A model generated the notes under the pieces. That model was not told where the DNA came from and searched no databases. It saw nothing but the letters and a program-made list of their open reading frames with translations. A stretch of 53,532 nt of DNA from Niastella populi (GTDB lineage Bacteria; Bacteroidota; Bacteroidia; Chitinophagales; Chitinophagaceae), in contig NZ_LWBP01000215.1 of assembly GCF_002078015.1 (NCBI RefSeq), forward strand, positions 1 to 53,532, read 5' to 3'. Below, in pieces: positions 17,008-24,840 of the stretch (the stretch's first letter is position 1; each line of letters begins with the position of its first letter). The position numbers and the translations under genes were made by a program.

Positions 17008-17015
17008 TATTTTTG
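17008..17015 (+). promoter_or_regulatory. Probable -7 element of the E1 gene
   Basis: TATTTTTG matches TAnnTTTG and ends 4 nt before the start codon at 17020, implying a leaderless or nearly leaderless transcript. No clear TTTG at -33 is visible. Confidence 0.4.
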
Positions 17016-17019
17016 TCGC

Positions 17020-19413
17020 ATGGAAAATAGCACTCACAATCAATCGCTTGCCGGCGAGAAGCTGTCTTTCGATAAATTTCGCGAAGCGGTATTAAAAGAT
17101 TACCGCCTGGCTTGCGAAAGCCGGGAGGCCAGTTTACTGGGTCGAAAAGAGGTCCTCACCGGTAAAGCCAAGTTTGGCATTTTTGGTGATGGCAAGGAGG
17201 TGGCACAGATCGCTGCTTCCAAGTTTTTCCAGCCCGGTGATTTTTTGTCGGGTTACTATCGCGATCAAACAATTGCTTTTGCCACGGGCACGGCCTCTGT
17301 TGAAGAGTTCTTCTCTCAACTGTACGCCGATCCCGATACGGCCAATGACCCGCATAGCGGTGGCCGGCAGATGAACTCTCACTTTGCCACCCCTATCGTC
17401 GACGCACAGGGGGAATGGCTCGATCTGGTGAACCGCAAGAACATTGCGGCCGGACTGGCGCCTACGGCCGGACAAATGCCGCGTGCCCTGGGAATGGCCC
17501 TGGCATCAAAACTGTTCCGCAATTCAGATGTGCTGCAACATTTGAACCACCTCAGCAATAACGGTAATGAGATCTGTTTCTGCACTATCGGTGACGCTTC
17601 TACCTCTGAAGGTCATTTCTGGGAAGCACTGAATGCTGCCGGCGTTATGCAGATACCCCTGGCTGTTTTTGTATGGGACGATGGGTATGGAATTTCCGTT
17701 CCCCGCCGTGTGCAAACCATCAAGGGCTCCATTTCTGAAGCCATGCGGGGCATGCAGAAAAAAGACAATACCAATGGTTTCGATATATATAAAGTGAAGG
17801 CATGGGATTACGCCGGTATGTGTGAAGTGTTTGAATCGGCTATCACGCGCATGCGCGAAACACATATCCCCGCCCTTTTCCATGTTGAAGAAGTAACGCA
17901 ACCGCAGGGGCACTCCACTTCGGGCAGCCACGAAAGATACAAAACACCCGAACGCCTTGCCTGGGAACGCGAGTGGGATGGCAATAAAAAAATGCGGGAA
18001 TGGATCCTCGAAAATACCCTGGCCAGTGAAGAAGAGCTGGAAGATATTGAAACAAAGGCCAAGGAACTGGTGCGCGAAAGCAAACAAAGGGCCTGGGAGA
18101 AATTCATCGTTCCGTTAAAACAACTGGTGGCAAAAGGGCTTGAAGTGCTCGATGCAGTGATTGCCCAGGGTGCAGATACTACGGGTGAGATCACCGCTGC
18201 AAAGAATGCCCTCGCCATGAACCGCGAACCTTTGCGTAAAGACGTTTTACAGGCTTTACATAAAACGATTCAGGCTGCGCGGCATTCGCCCCTGATAGGG
18301 GAAGTAAAAGAAATGTATCAGCAGCTGCGCCAGGAAGGTTATAAAACTTACGGCAGCTACCTGTACGATGAAAGCCCAAAGAGCCCGATGAAGGTAAGCA
18401 CCACGCCTTTGCAGTATGCAGGTGATGCACCGGTTATCAATGGCTATGAAATCTTGAATCATTACTTCGATGAGCTGTTTACAGCGAATCCGAAAGTGCT
18501 GGCCTTTGGTGAAGATGTTGGAAAGATCGGCGATGTGAACCAGGGTTTTGCCGGGTTACAGAATAAATATGGCGAGAACCGGATCTTCGATACCTCCATT
18601 CGCGAGCTCACCATCATTGGGCAGGCGATCGGTATGGCCTACCGCGGGTTACGTCCCATTGCAGAGATCCAGTACATCGATTATATGTTATACGGCCTGC
18701 AACAGTTGAGCGATAACGCCTCAACGTTGTACTGGCGCACCAAGGGACGGCAAAGTTGTCCCATCATCGTACGCACCCGCGGGCACCGGCTCGAAGGCAT
18801 CTGGCACAGCGGTTCGCCCATGGGCATGATGCTGCATTCGCTGCGCGGTATGCACATTTGCGTACCACGTAACATGGTGCAGGCTGCCGGTATGTACAAT
18901 ACATTATTGCATGGCAACGACCCCGGTATCGTAGTAGAATGTTTGAACGGCTACCGCCTTAAAGAAAAATTACCTTCCAATATTGTCGATTATAAAGTAG
19001 CGCTGGGTGTTCCTGAAATATTGCGTGAAGGAACCGATATCACCATCGTTTCATATGGAAGTGTGTTGCGGATCATCGGTGAAGCGGCGGCTATCCTTGA
19101 AAGATCGGATATCAGCTGCGAGATCGTTGACGTGCAAACGCTGTTGCCGTTCGATGTGAACCATGTTATTCTCGATTCATTGAAGAAAACCAATCGCATT
19201 GTGTTTATCGATGAAGATGTGCCCGGTGGCGCGGCTGGGTATATGTATAACAAAGTGCTGGAAGAGCAGGGCGGTTACCGCTGGCTCGATGTGTCGCCCC
19301 GCACCATTACCGGTCAGGCGCACCGTCCCAGTTACGGCAGCGATGGCGACTACTTCAGCAAACCTAATTTGGAACAAATCATAGATGTAATTCAGGAAAT
19401 GATGTCGGAGTAG
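17020..19413 (+). CDS. 2-oxoacid dehydrogenase E1, fused alpha and beta subunits
   Basis: A 797-residue thiamine-pyrophosphate enzyme joining E1-alpha and E1-beta in one chain. The alpha half holds the TPP motif GDASTSEGHFWEALNAA followed by VWDDGYGISVP (about 191-230). The beta half begins near 465 (INGYEILNHYFDELF) and carries FGEDVGKIGDVNQG, FDTSIRELTIIGQAIGMAYR and IVFIDEDVPGGAAGYM. It decarboxylates pyruvate or a branched-chain 2-oxoacid and loads acyl groups onto an E2 lipoyl enzyme, which is not in this window. The fusion is widespread in Bacteroidota. A Glu/Lys-rich linker (about 345-455) connects the halves. A heptamer array begins at the first base after its stop codon. Confidence 0.88.
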   Translation: MENSTHNQSLAGEKLSFDKFREAVLKDYRLACESREASLLGRKEVLTGKAKFGIFGDGKEVAQIAASKFFQPGDFLSGYYRDQTIAFATGTASVEEFFSQLYADPDTANDPHSGGRQMNSHFATPIVDAQGEWLDLVNRKNIAAGLAPTAGQMPRALGMALASKLFRNSDVLQHLNHLSNNGNEICFCTIGDASTSEGHFWEALNAAGVMQIPLAVFVWDDGYGISVPRRVQTIKGSISEAMRGMQKKDNTNGFDIYKVKAWDYAGMCEVFESAITRMRETHIPALFHVEEVTQPQGHSTSGSHERYKTPERLAWEREWDGNKKMREWILENTLASEEELEDIETKAKELVRESKQRAWEKFIVPLKQLVAKGLEVLDAVIAQGADTTGEITAAKNALAMNREPLRKDVLQALHKTIQAARHSPLIGEVKEMYQQLRQEGYKTYGSYLYDESPKSPMKVSTTPLQYAGDAPVINGYEILNHYFDELFTANPKVLAFGEDVGKIGDVNQGFAGLQNKYGENRIFDTSIRELTIIGQAIGMAYRGLRPIAEIQYIDYMLYGLQQLSDNASTLYWRTKGRQSCPIIVRTRGHRLEGIWHSGSPMGMMLHSLRGMHICVPRNMVQAAGMYNTLLHGNDPGIVVECLNGYRLKEKLPSNIVDYKVALGVPEILREGTDITIVSYGSVLRIIGEAAAILERSDISCEIVDVQTLLPFDVNHVILDSLKKTNRIVFIDEDVPGGAAGYMYNKVLEEQGGYRWLDVSPRTITGQAHRPSYGSDGDYFSKPNLEQIIDVIQEMMSE

Positions 19414-19448
19414 CCAATATGCAATAGGCAATTGGCAATATGCAAGAA
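19414..19448 (+). repeat. Heptamer array, left flank of the four-helix-bundle pseudogene
   Basis: Five 7-nt words in register directly after the E1 stop: CCAATAT, GCAATAG, GCAATTG, GCAATAT, GCAAGAA. The reverse complement gives TATTGC(C)-type words, the same as the right flank at 19867-19901, so the two arrays face each other as inverted arms. Confidence 0.75.
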
Positions 19449-19493
19449 TAGGGGCTCTGATTAATTGATTTTAAACTCTTAAAGCAATTAATC

Positions 19494-19857
19494 ATGGGAG
19501 TAAGAAATTATAAGGAAACAAAAGTTATAAACTGGCTTTTGAGTCAGCGATGGAATATTCGAGATTTCAAAATCATTTCCAAAGGAAGAAACGTATTCGC
19601 TAACAGATCAAATCAGAAGAGCTTCCCGTAGTGTTTGTGCAAACATTGCTGAAGCATATAGAAAAAAACTTTATCCGGCACATTTTGTTTCAAAAGCATC
19701 AGACGCCGATACGGAGAATAGCGAAACAGGTATGTGGCTTGATTTTTCAATAGCGTGTAAATATATTAATGAAGAAAAATAGAAAGCTTTATCAAATAAA
19801 AATAAGGAAACAGGCAGGCTATTAGGTCACATGATCAACAATCCCGATAAATACTAA
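19494..19857 (+). pseudogene. Decayed S23-type four-helix-bundle protein gene
   Basis: The plus strand starts as MGVRNYKE, then the frame slips and resumes as AFESAME, slips again near GAATATTC (one A missing relative to an expected GAAATATTC), and reads on as SKSFPKEETYSLTDQIRRAS, then SVCANIAEAYRKK. The rest runs to an in-frame TAG about 90 nt before the end, then continues ALSNKNKETGRLLGHMINNP to a terminal TAA at 19855. This is the TIGR02436/S23 family of small helical proteins, first known from intervening sequences of 23S rRNA and related to the Avd protein of diversity-generating retroelements. At least two frameshifts and one nonsense codon mean it is inactive, unless the assembly is wrong. 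No reverse transcriptase is nearby. It is enclosed by inverted heptamer arrays. Confidence 0.85.
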
Positions 19858-19866
19858 TTGTATTTT

Positions 19867-19901
19867 TTGTCTATTGTCTATTGCCTATTGCCCATTGTAC
19901 A
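19867..19901 (+). repeat. Heptamer array, right flank of the four-helix-bundle pseudogene
   Basis: Five 7-nt words: TTGTCTA, TTGTCTA, TTGCCTA, TTGCCCA, TTGTACA. They are inverted relative to the left flank and share the (T)ATTGCC vocabulary with the array at 22041-22089. The array lies just before the PhzF start at 19915. Confidence 0.75.
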
Positions 19902-19914
19902 ACGTCCCTTTGTT

Positions 19915-20706
19915 ATGAAACTGACCCTTTACCAAATCGATGCCTTCACCAATCACTTGTTTGGAGGCAACCCGGCAGCCGTAATACCACTCGATCAATG
20001 GATCAGTGACAGCCTTATGCAGCGGCTGGCGATGGAGAATAACCTCAGTGAAACCGTTTTCTTTGTACCCGCAGTGGGCCCGGATGCCGATTATGAGATC
20101 CGTTGGTTTACACCTGAATCGGAAGTCAACCTGTGCGGGCATGCCACCCTGGCTTCCGCCTTTGTACTATTCCACGTAATGGGCTATGGGTATCCCGCCA
20201 TTCGCTTTCAGTCAAAAAGCGGCATACTGACGGTAACCAAGAACTTCGACAAGATCAGTATGGATTTTCCCGCCTGGAAGCCGGAACCCGTAACCGACTG
20301 GCCTGCCGAACTGGTTAACGGCCTTGGAAATATTACTATAACCAGCGTGCACAAACACCGCGACTACCTGGTAGAGGTAGCCGATGAAAGCATGGTGCAG
20401 CTTTGTCAGCCAGACTTTACCATTTTGAAAAGGATCGGGCATAAAGTGATCCTTACGGCAAAAGGCAGTAAAGCTGATTTTGTTTCGCGTTTCTTTGCGC
20501 CATCCGTAGGCATAAATGAAGATCCGGTAACAGGTTCTGCCCATTCACAGCTCATCCCTTATTGGGCCGGAAAGCTGGGTAAGAAGACGATGTTTGCCCG
20601 GCAGCTATCGAAACGCGGCGGCGAGTTGTGGTGTGAGCTTGGAACAGACCGGGTAACTATAGCCGGACAATGCGTATTCTTTATGAAGGGTGAGATTGAT
20701 TTATAA
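19915..20706 (+). CDS. PhzF family isomerase/epimerase
   Basis: A 263-residue PhzF-fold protein. The start is set at the ATG at 19915 (MKLTLYQIDAFTNHLFGGNPAAV); the frame is open 57 nt further, but that part only translates the heptamer array. The catalytic Glu is Glu46 in ENNLSETVFF, and family glycines appear in VNLCGHATLAS (71-81) and DPVTGSAHSQL. PhzF proteins isomerise or epimerise small acids; the natural substrate outside phenazine synthesis is unknown and no phenazine genes are present. A small membrane-protein gene follows 11 bp downstream, probably in the same transcript. Confidence 0.88.
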   Translation: MKLTLYQIDAFTNHLFGGNPAAVIPLDQWISDSLMQRLAMENNLSETVFFVPAVGPDADYEIRWFTPESEVNLCGHATLASAFVLFHVMGYGYPAIRFQSKSGILTVTKNFDKISMDFPAWKPEPVTDWPAELVNGLGNITITSVHKHRDYLVEVADESMVQLCQPDFTILKRIGHKVILTAKGSKADFVSRFFAPSVGINEDPVTGSAHSQLIPYWAGKLGKKTMFARQLSKRGGELWCELGTDRVTIAGQCVFFMKGEIDL

Positions 20707-20717
20707 AAACAATTATA

Positions 20718-21014
20718 GTGCTTACAGCTGCTGAAAAACGATTTATAAAAAGTTGGGAAGAACAGCGCCAGGGCGGCAAAACGAAATATTACCTGCTGTA
20801 TATTATAGTGGGTACTTTTCCTGCTATTCTGGTGCTCTCCTTCCTGGCATCCATGTTCGGATGGTTTAACAAGCTCTGGTTGACCATTTCTTTAAGTTTT
20901 GTTATAGTTACAATAGCTACCGTGCGCTCCTGGGCGGCGAATGAGAAGAAGTTCAGGAAAATTATTCAAAGAGAAATAAAGGAAGGCATGGAGCGGGATG
21001 AAAATGAGAAATGA
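20718..21014 (+). CDS. Small two-helix membrane protein, hypothetical
   Basis: A 98-residue protein starting with GTG 11 bp after the PhzF stop. Two hydrophobic segments are visible (about 25-47, YYLLYIIVGTFPAILVLSFL, and about 52-70), between a basic N-terminus and a charged C-terminus (KFRKIIQREIKEGMERDE). I do not recognise the family. Tight spacing suggests cotranscription with PhzF. A hairpin-rich repeat begins about 40 bp after the stop. Confidence 0.65.
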   Translation: MLTAAEKRFIKSWEEQRQGGKTKYYLLYIIVGTFPAILVLSFLASMFGWFNKLWLTISLSFVIVTIATVRSWAANEKKFRKIIQREIKEGMERDENEK

Positions 21015-21055
21015 CAAATGAAAAAGGAAAGGCAGAAAACAGATGAATATCGAAT

Positions 21056-21140
21056 CCCGACGAAGCGCTGCCTGTCGGGTCTGACGACTCTGACGAGTAT
21101 CAGACTCCGTCAGAGATGCCGACCGAAGCGCCGGCATGTC
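21056..21140. repeat. Cluster of three short hairpins
   Basis: Successive inverted repeats: CCCGAC...GTCGGG (about 21057-21080), CTCTGACG...CGTCAGAG (about 21088-21116) and ATGCCG...CGGCAT (about 21116-21138). The words GACGA and CTGACGA recur. It sits between the small membrane gene and the converging DCC gene and may work as a terminator region or belong with the word arrays elsewhere in the window. Confidence 0.5.
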
Positions 21141-21174
21141 CAATTTTCAATGTCGAAGTGAATACAGGGAAATG

Positions 21175-21585
21175 CTATTCCAAAAAACTTTCCCGCTCTT
21201 CAACTGTCGGTACCCGGCAAATTTCTTTCTTCCCAAACAACCGGTACCGGTTCGCGGATATTAGTTTATACAGTCCATCGCGCAAAAACCGGGGCACATA
21301 AATAAACACATACAATAATTGCCAGCCGCGGCCGAGGTGTTTCAGTACCCGCAACACAGCCGTTGACCGGGTGTATAAAACATTCGCCTCAATAAGCATA
21401 AATGAATGGAAGGTATCTGTAGGCTGCCGGTACTTGCGCAGGTATTCCTGTCCGGTTTTTCCCTGCAGCGACCCAAACAGGAATTGCTTCTTCCTGTCTC
21501 TTTTCAAAATGAATTGAACGGTACCATTGCACAGGTTACATACCCCATCGAACAAAACAATGTATTTCGAACTCCTGCTGCCCAT
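21175..21585 (-). CDS. DCC family thiol-disulfide oxidoreductase
   Basis: A 136-residue DUF393/DCC protein. The family signature D-x-x-C-x-x-C appears as DGVCNLC with Asp13, Cys16 and Cys19, after a short beta-strand (KYIVLFDG). SFMLIEANVLYTRSTAVLRVLKHLG is the second conserved block, and the C-terminal DGLYKLISANRYRLFGKK is typical. It is a thioredoxin-fold cytoplasmic protein; in vivo substrates are unknown. It is transcribed alone on the minus strand with the 42-bp tandem repeat upstream. Confidence 0.88.
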   Translation of the reverse strand: MGSRSSKYIVLFDGVCNLCNGTVQFILKRDRKKQFLFGSLQGKTGQEYLRKYRQPTDTFHSFMLIEANVLYTRSTAVLRVLKHLGRGWQLLYVFIYVPRFLRDGLYKLISANRYRLFGKKEICRVPTVEERESFLE

Positions 21586-21665
21586 TACAACAAAATTACG
21601 GCCCGGTTAGGCAATTAGTGAAGGTCGATAAGAAATAGAAAGGGGCAAGAGTAATTATTTCCGTC

Positions 21666-21917
21666 TGATTTTCATACGGAAATGGGGTGAAATAATATGG
21701 TAGAGCTCCATTTTCATATGAAAACATAGTAAAATCATATGATAGCGTATCATTTTCATATGAAAATATAGTGTTATCATATGACGGAGTACCATTTTCA
21801 TATGAAAATAGGGTGTTATCATATGACGGAGTACCATTTTCATATGAAAATGGGGTGTTATCATATGACGGAGTACCATTTTCATATGAAAATGGGGTGA
21901 AATCATATGAAAAACCT
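21666..21917. repeat. 42-bp tandem repeat, six units, palindromic
   Basis: Six consecutive 42-bp units, starting at 21666 (diverged), 21708, 21750, 21792, 21834 and 21876, plus a partial seventh to about 21940. The core is the palindrome ATTTTCATATGAAAAT, and CATATGA recurs every 21 bp inside the units, so each unit divides into six 7-nt words. Units 3 and 4 differ at one base; outer units are more diverged. On the minus strand the array keeps an open frame of 14-residue units, which follows from 42 being a multiple of 3 and is not taken as a gene. Confidence 0.88.
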
Positions 21918-22007
21918 CATTAAAATGGGGTGAAACGGCCGGGACTATTTCCGCTTAATCAACTGGTGCTCAGGTAAAAAAACGGATGCTGCCAATCGGT
22001 AAACAAG

Positions 22008-22030
22008 AAATCCCGCTAAAAGCGGGATTT
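22008..22030 (-). terminator. Terminator downstream of yebC
   Basis: AAATCCCGCT (22008-22017) pairs perfectly with AGCGGGATTT (22021-22030) with a 3-nt loop and A/T runs on both sides. It lies about 50 bp after the yebC stop on the minus strand. Confidence 0.85.
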
Positions 22031-22040
22031 TGATTATGTA

Positions 22041-22089
22041 TTGCTGCCAATTGCCAATTGTCGATTGCCAATTGATCCATTGTTATTGC
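22041..22089 (-). repeat. Heptamer array abutting the yebC stop codon
   Basis: Seven 7-nt words in register: TTGCTGC, CAATTGC, CAATTGT, CGATTGC, CAATTGA, TCCATTG, TTATTGC. The last word contains the yebC stop codon and part of its final codons. The vocabulary matches the arrays around the four-helix-bundle pseudogene. Confidence 0.75.
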
Positions 22090-22805
22090 AGGTTATGGAA
22101 CACCTTCTGCACATCCTCGTCCTGTTCCAGTTTATCAACCAGTTTCAGTACTTCCTGGGCTGCTTCTTCGCCCAATTGCACTGTAGTGCCGGGAATCCAT
22201 TCTACCTCTGCGCTGATAGGGGTAATGTGCTTTTCTTCCAGCGCTTTTTGCATGCTGCCGAAATCATTGAACGCCACACGTAATACCAGCACGTTTTCGC
22301 CATTCTCACCGGTGCCTTCGCCCATTTCTTCCAAGCCGGCATCAATCAGTTCCAGTTCCAGCTCTTCCTGGTTTAAGCCTTCGGGTTTCAGTTTGAACAC
22401 ACCCATTTTTTTGAACTGGAAGCTTACGCTGCCGCTGTTACCGAGGGTGCCATTGCCTTTATTGAAAATAGCTTTTACGTTGGCTACGGTACGTACGTGG
22501 TTATCGGTAGCGGTTTCTACCAGAATGGCAACGCCGTTGGGGCCGTAACCTTCGTACAGGATCTCTTCATAGTTCTCCATCTCCTTACCCTGTGCGCGTT
22601 TAATGGCCGCTTCTACACGGTCTTTGGGCATGTTTACGCTTTTGGCGTTCTGCATACAACGCCGCAGGGCCGGGTTGGTATTGGGGTCGGGGCCACCTGC
22701 TTTTACCGCAATGGCAATTTCTTTTCCAATCCGGCTAAACTGTTTCGCCATCCGGTCCCACCGGGCAAACATGGTTGATTTACGTACTTCAAATATTCGA
22801 CCCAT
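22083..22805 (-). CDS. yebC: YebC/PmpR family regulatory or translation protein
   Basis: A 240-residue YebC family protein (conserved blocks [18 protein letters not shown] near the N-terminus, [23 protein letters not shown], then [19 protein letters not shown] and KMGVFKL). Members act as DNA-binding regulators in some bacteria; recent work on YebC proteins points to help with translation of difficult (e.g. polyproline) sequences. The N-terminus starts [13 protein letters not shown] instead of the more usual MAGHSKW, a variant common in this phylum. Its stop codon is embedded in a heptamer array and is followed by a terminator. EF-P, which has a similar translational role, is also in this window. 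Confidence 0.88.
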   Translation of the reverse strand: MGRIFEVRKSTMFARWDRMAKQFSRIGKEIAIAVKAGGPDPNTNPALRRCMQNAKSVNMPKDRVEAAIKRAQGKEMENYEEILYEGYGPNGVAILVETATDNHVRTVANVKAIFNKGNGTLGNSGSVSFQFKKMGVFKLKPEGLNQEELELELIDAGLEEMGEGTGENGENVLVLRVAFNDFGSMQKALEEKHITPISAEVEWIPGTTVQLGEEAAQEVLKLVDKLEQDEDVQKVFHNLQ

Positions 22806-22949
22806 ATATTAGTTTATGGTTTATGTTCCTTGTTTTTATATTTCTGGTTGCCGCGTCGGCGTGAAGCCTGGGGCTTGCAGCTTGCAGCGGTTTTCCGGGC
22901 TGCAAAAATAAAATAACTGGCGCACGTAGCCAACTTAGCTGAAAAACAA

Positions 22950-22974
22950 AACCCCGACGGGTTTCGTCGGGGTT
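22950..22974 (-). terminator. Terminator of the amino acid permease gene
   Basis: AACCCCGACG (22950-22959) pairs perfectly with CGTCGGGGTT (22965-22974), 5-nt loop; TTGTTTTTC follows on the minus strand. It lies 22 bp after the stop at 22996. Confidence 0.9.
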
Positions 22975-22995
22975 GTTATATGCACTTATTTATGA

Positions 22996-24639
22996 TTACT
23001 TCTTTTTCATCATTTTAGCTCCGAATAAAATGATATGGAGCGCGGCAAATGCCAGTGAAAAGTAGAAAATGCCGGCGTCATCGGGCGTAAGCATATGGTG
23101 AACGATGGCAACGATGGCCAGTGCGGCGGAAAGTATCAATCCGCTCAACCCGCCCACTTTGTTACCCTGTGGTATTGTTTGCGGGCTGTTGGCCGATAAT
23201 AAACTGTTACGTACGCCGTAAGCCAGGTAAATATCAAGGCCAAGGATCATCCAAACGATCAGCCTTATCCAGGTATCGAGCGGTAAGAACACCATCATGA
23301 ACAAACAGGTGAACACGCCTAAAATGGGCACTAATGGCACCAGCGGTGTTACGAAAGCGCGGGGCGCATTAGGCATTGTTTTACGCATGATGATAACACC
23401 AATACAAACCAGGATGAACGCGAACAGGGTTCCGATACTGGTCATTTCCCCAACCACGCGGGCCGGTACAAACGCTGCGAACAGGCTCACAAAAAGCAGG
23501 AACAGCAGGTTGTTCTTGGCCGGAGTGCGGAATTTTGGGTGTACTTCAGAGAACACTTTTGGCAACAAACCATCTTTACTCATACTGAAGAATACCCGGC
23601 TTTGGCCCATCAGCATTACCAGGATCACCGACATATAACCAGCCAGAATTGCCAGTACGATCGCTTTGTTCAACCAGGGATAATCGGGGTGAATTACACC
23701 GGCGGCGTCCGTTGTTCCCATATGATCGATGGCTACTTTTACCGGGGCAATACCATCCTGGCCTCTGAACGAAGTATAGTTGGTTACACCCGTCATAACG
23801 TGCGCAAACAAAATATAAAGAACGGTACAAATGGCCAGTGAACCGAGAATACCCCAGGGCATATCCCGTTTGGGGTTCTTTGCTTCCTGGGCGGCGGTGC
23901 TCACCGCATCGAACCCGATGTAGGCAAAGAACACGATGGCCGCGGCACGAATGATACCACTGAAACCAAACTCACCGAAATTGCCGGTATTGTCAGGGAT
24001 GTATGGAGTGTAGTTGTCGTTGTTGATATATTTCCAACCCATGAAGATAAAGATCAAAACAACGGTTACTTTCAGGGCAACGATTATTGAATTTACGGTT
24101 GCGCTTTCTTTAGAGCCTTTTACCAGTAACAGGCTCATTAAGATCACCACGAAAACCGCAGGAACGTTGACAACGCCCCCATCCCATGGCCCGGCCGTAA
24201 TGGCCGGCGATAAATGAATATTGAAATCGGCAAGGAACTTTACCAGGTAGCGGCTCCAGCTGATGCTCACAGTGGCGGCGCCCACGGCGTATTCAAGCAC
24301 CAGGTCCCAGCCAATGATCCAGGCCACAAACTCACCCATGGTAGCATATGAATATGTATAAGCGCTCCCCGCAACGGGGATCATAGATGAAAATTCTGCA
24401 TAACATAAACCGGCAAAAGCACAACCCAGGGCAGCAACAATGAAGGAGATGGTAATGGCAGGACCGGCCTGGTTGGCGGCGGCGCCGCCGGTGATGGAAA
24501 AAAGACCGGCGCCGATGATAGCGCCAATACCCAGCGCTATAAGAGACCCTTTACCCAGGGTTCTTTTAAGGGAGTGTCCACTGCTGTCCTTTGCTTCATT
24601 TAATAATGAATCCAATGGCTTTTTAACAAATAAACTCAT
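22996..24639 (-). CDS. APC superfamily amino acid permease (cationic-type)
   Basis: A 547-residue integral membrane transporter with about 12-14 hydrophobic segments. The first helix carries the APC signature GIGAIIGAGLFSITG (about 36-50), the substrate-backbone motif of the family, and the next helices include CYAEFSSMIPVAGSAYTYSY. Its layout and length match the cationic amino acid transporter (CAT, YfnA-like) group, which moves amino acids across the inner membrane. The C-terminal part extends beyond the core with extra helices (GLSGLILSAALAIVAIV). The gene is monocistronic on the minus strand with its own terminator; the specific substrate is not determinable. Confidence 0.88.
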   Translation of the reverse strand: MSLFVKKPLDSLLNEAKDSSGHSLKRTLGKGSLIALGIGAIIGAGLFSITGGAAANQAGPAITISFIVAALGCAFAGLCYAEFSSMIPVAGSAYTYSYATMGEFVAWIIGWDLVLEYAVGAATVSISWSRYLVKFLADFNIHLSPAITAGPWDGGVVNVPAVFVVILMSLLLVKGSKESATVNSIIVALKVTVVLIFIFMGWKYINNDNYTPYIPDNTGNFGEFGFSGIIRAAAIVFFAYIGFDAVSTAAQEAKNPKRDMPWGILGSLAICTVLYILFAHVMTGVTNYTSFRGQDGIAPVKVAIDHMGTTDAAGVIHPDYPWLNKAIVLAILAGYMSVILVMLMGQSRVFFSMSKDGLLPKVFSEVHPKFRTPAKNNLLFLLFVSLFAAFVPARVVGEMTSIGTLFAFILVCIGVIIMRKTMPNAPRAFVTPLVPLVPILGVFTCLFMMVFLPLDTWIRLIVWMILGLDIYLAYGVRNSLLSANSPQTIPQGNKVGGLSGLILSAALAIVAIVHHMLTPDDAGIFYFSLAFAALHIILFGAKMMKKK

Positions 24640-24840
24640 AAGAGTTAGTTAGAAGTTTTTTGAATGAATAGTATTTCTTTAAATCATGTATAAGGTCGGA
24701 AAGATAAGGATTTATTAAAATTAGCGGTGAAAAGATATCCTAAATAGTACCCACAAACCGGGGCAAAAGATAAAATGATCTAACAAATTGGTTTATACAT
24801 TTAATATTATATTGCACCCTATTACTTTTAATAGAACTAC

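Noticed and set aside
19494-19857. Avd protein of a diversity-generating retroelement
   Set aside because: Family resemblance exists, but there is no reverse transcriptase, template or variable repeat nearby, and the gene is broken.
21655-21906. Minus-strand frame of 83 residues made of 14-residue Met/His-rich units
   Set aside because: It coincides exactly with the 42-bp DNA repeat, its start lies within a unit, and the symmetry is at DNA level (palindromes). Kept only as a possible by-product.
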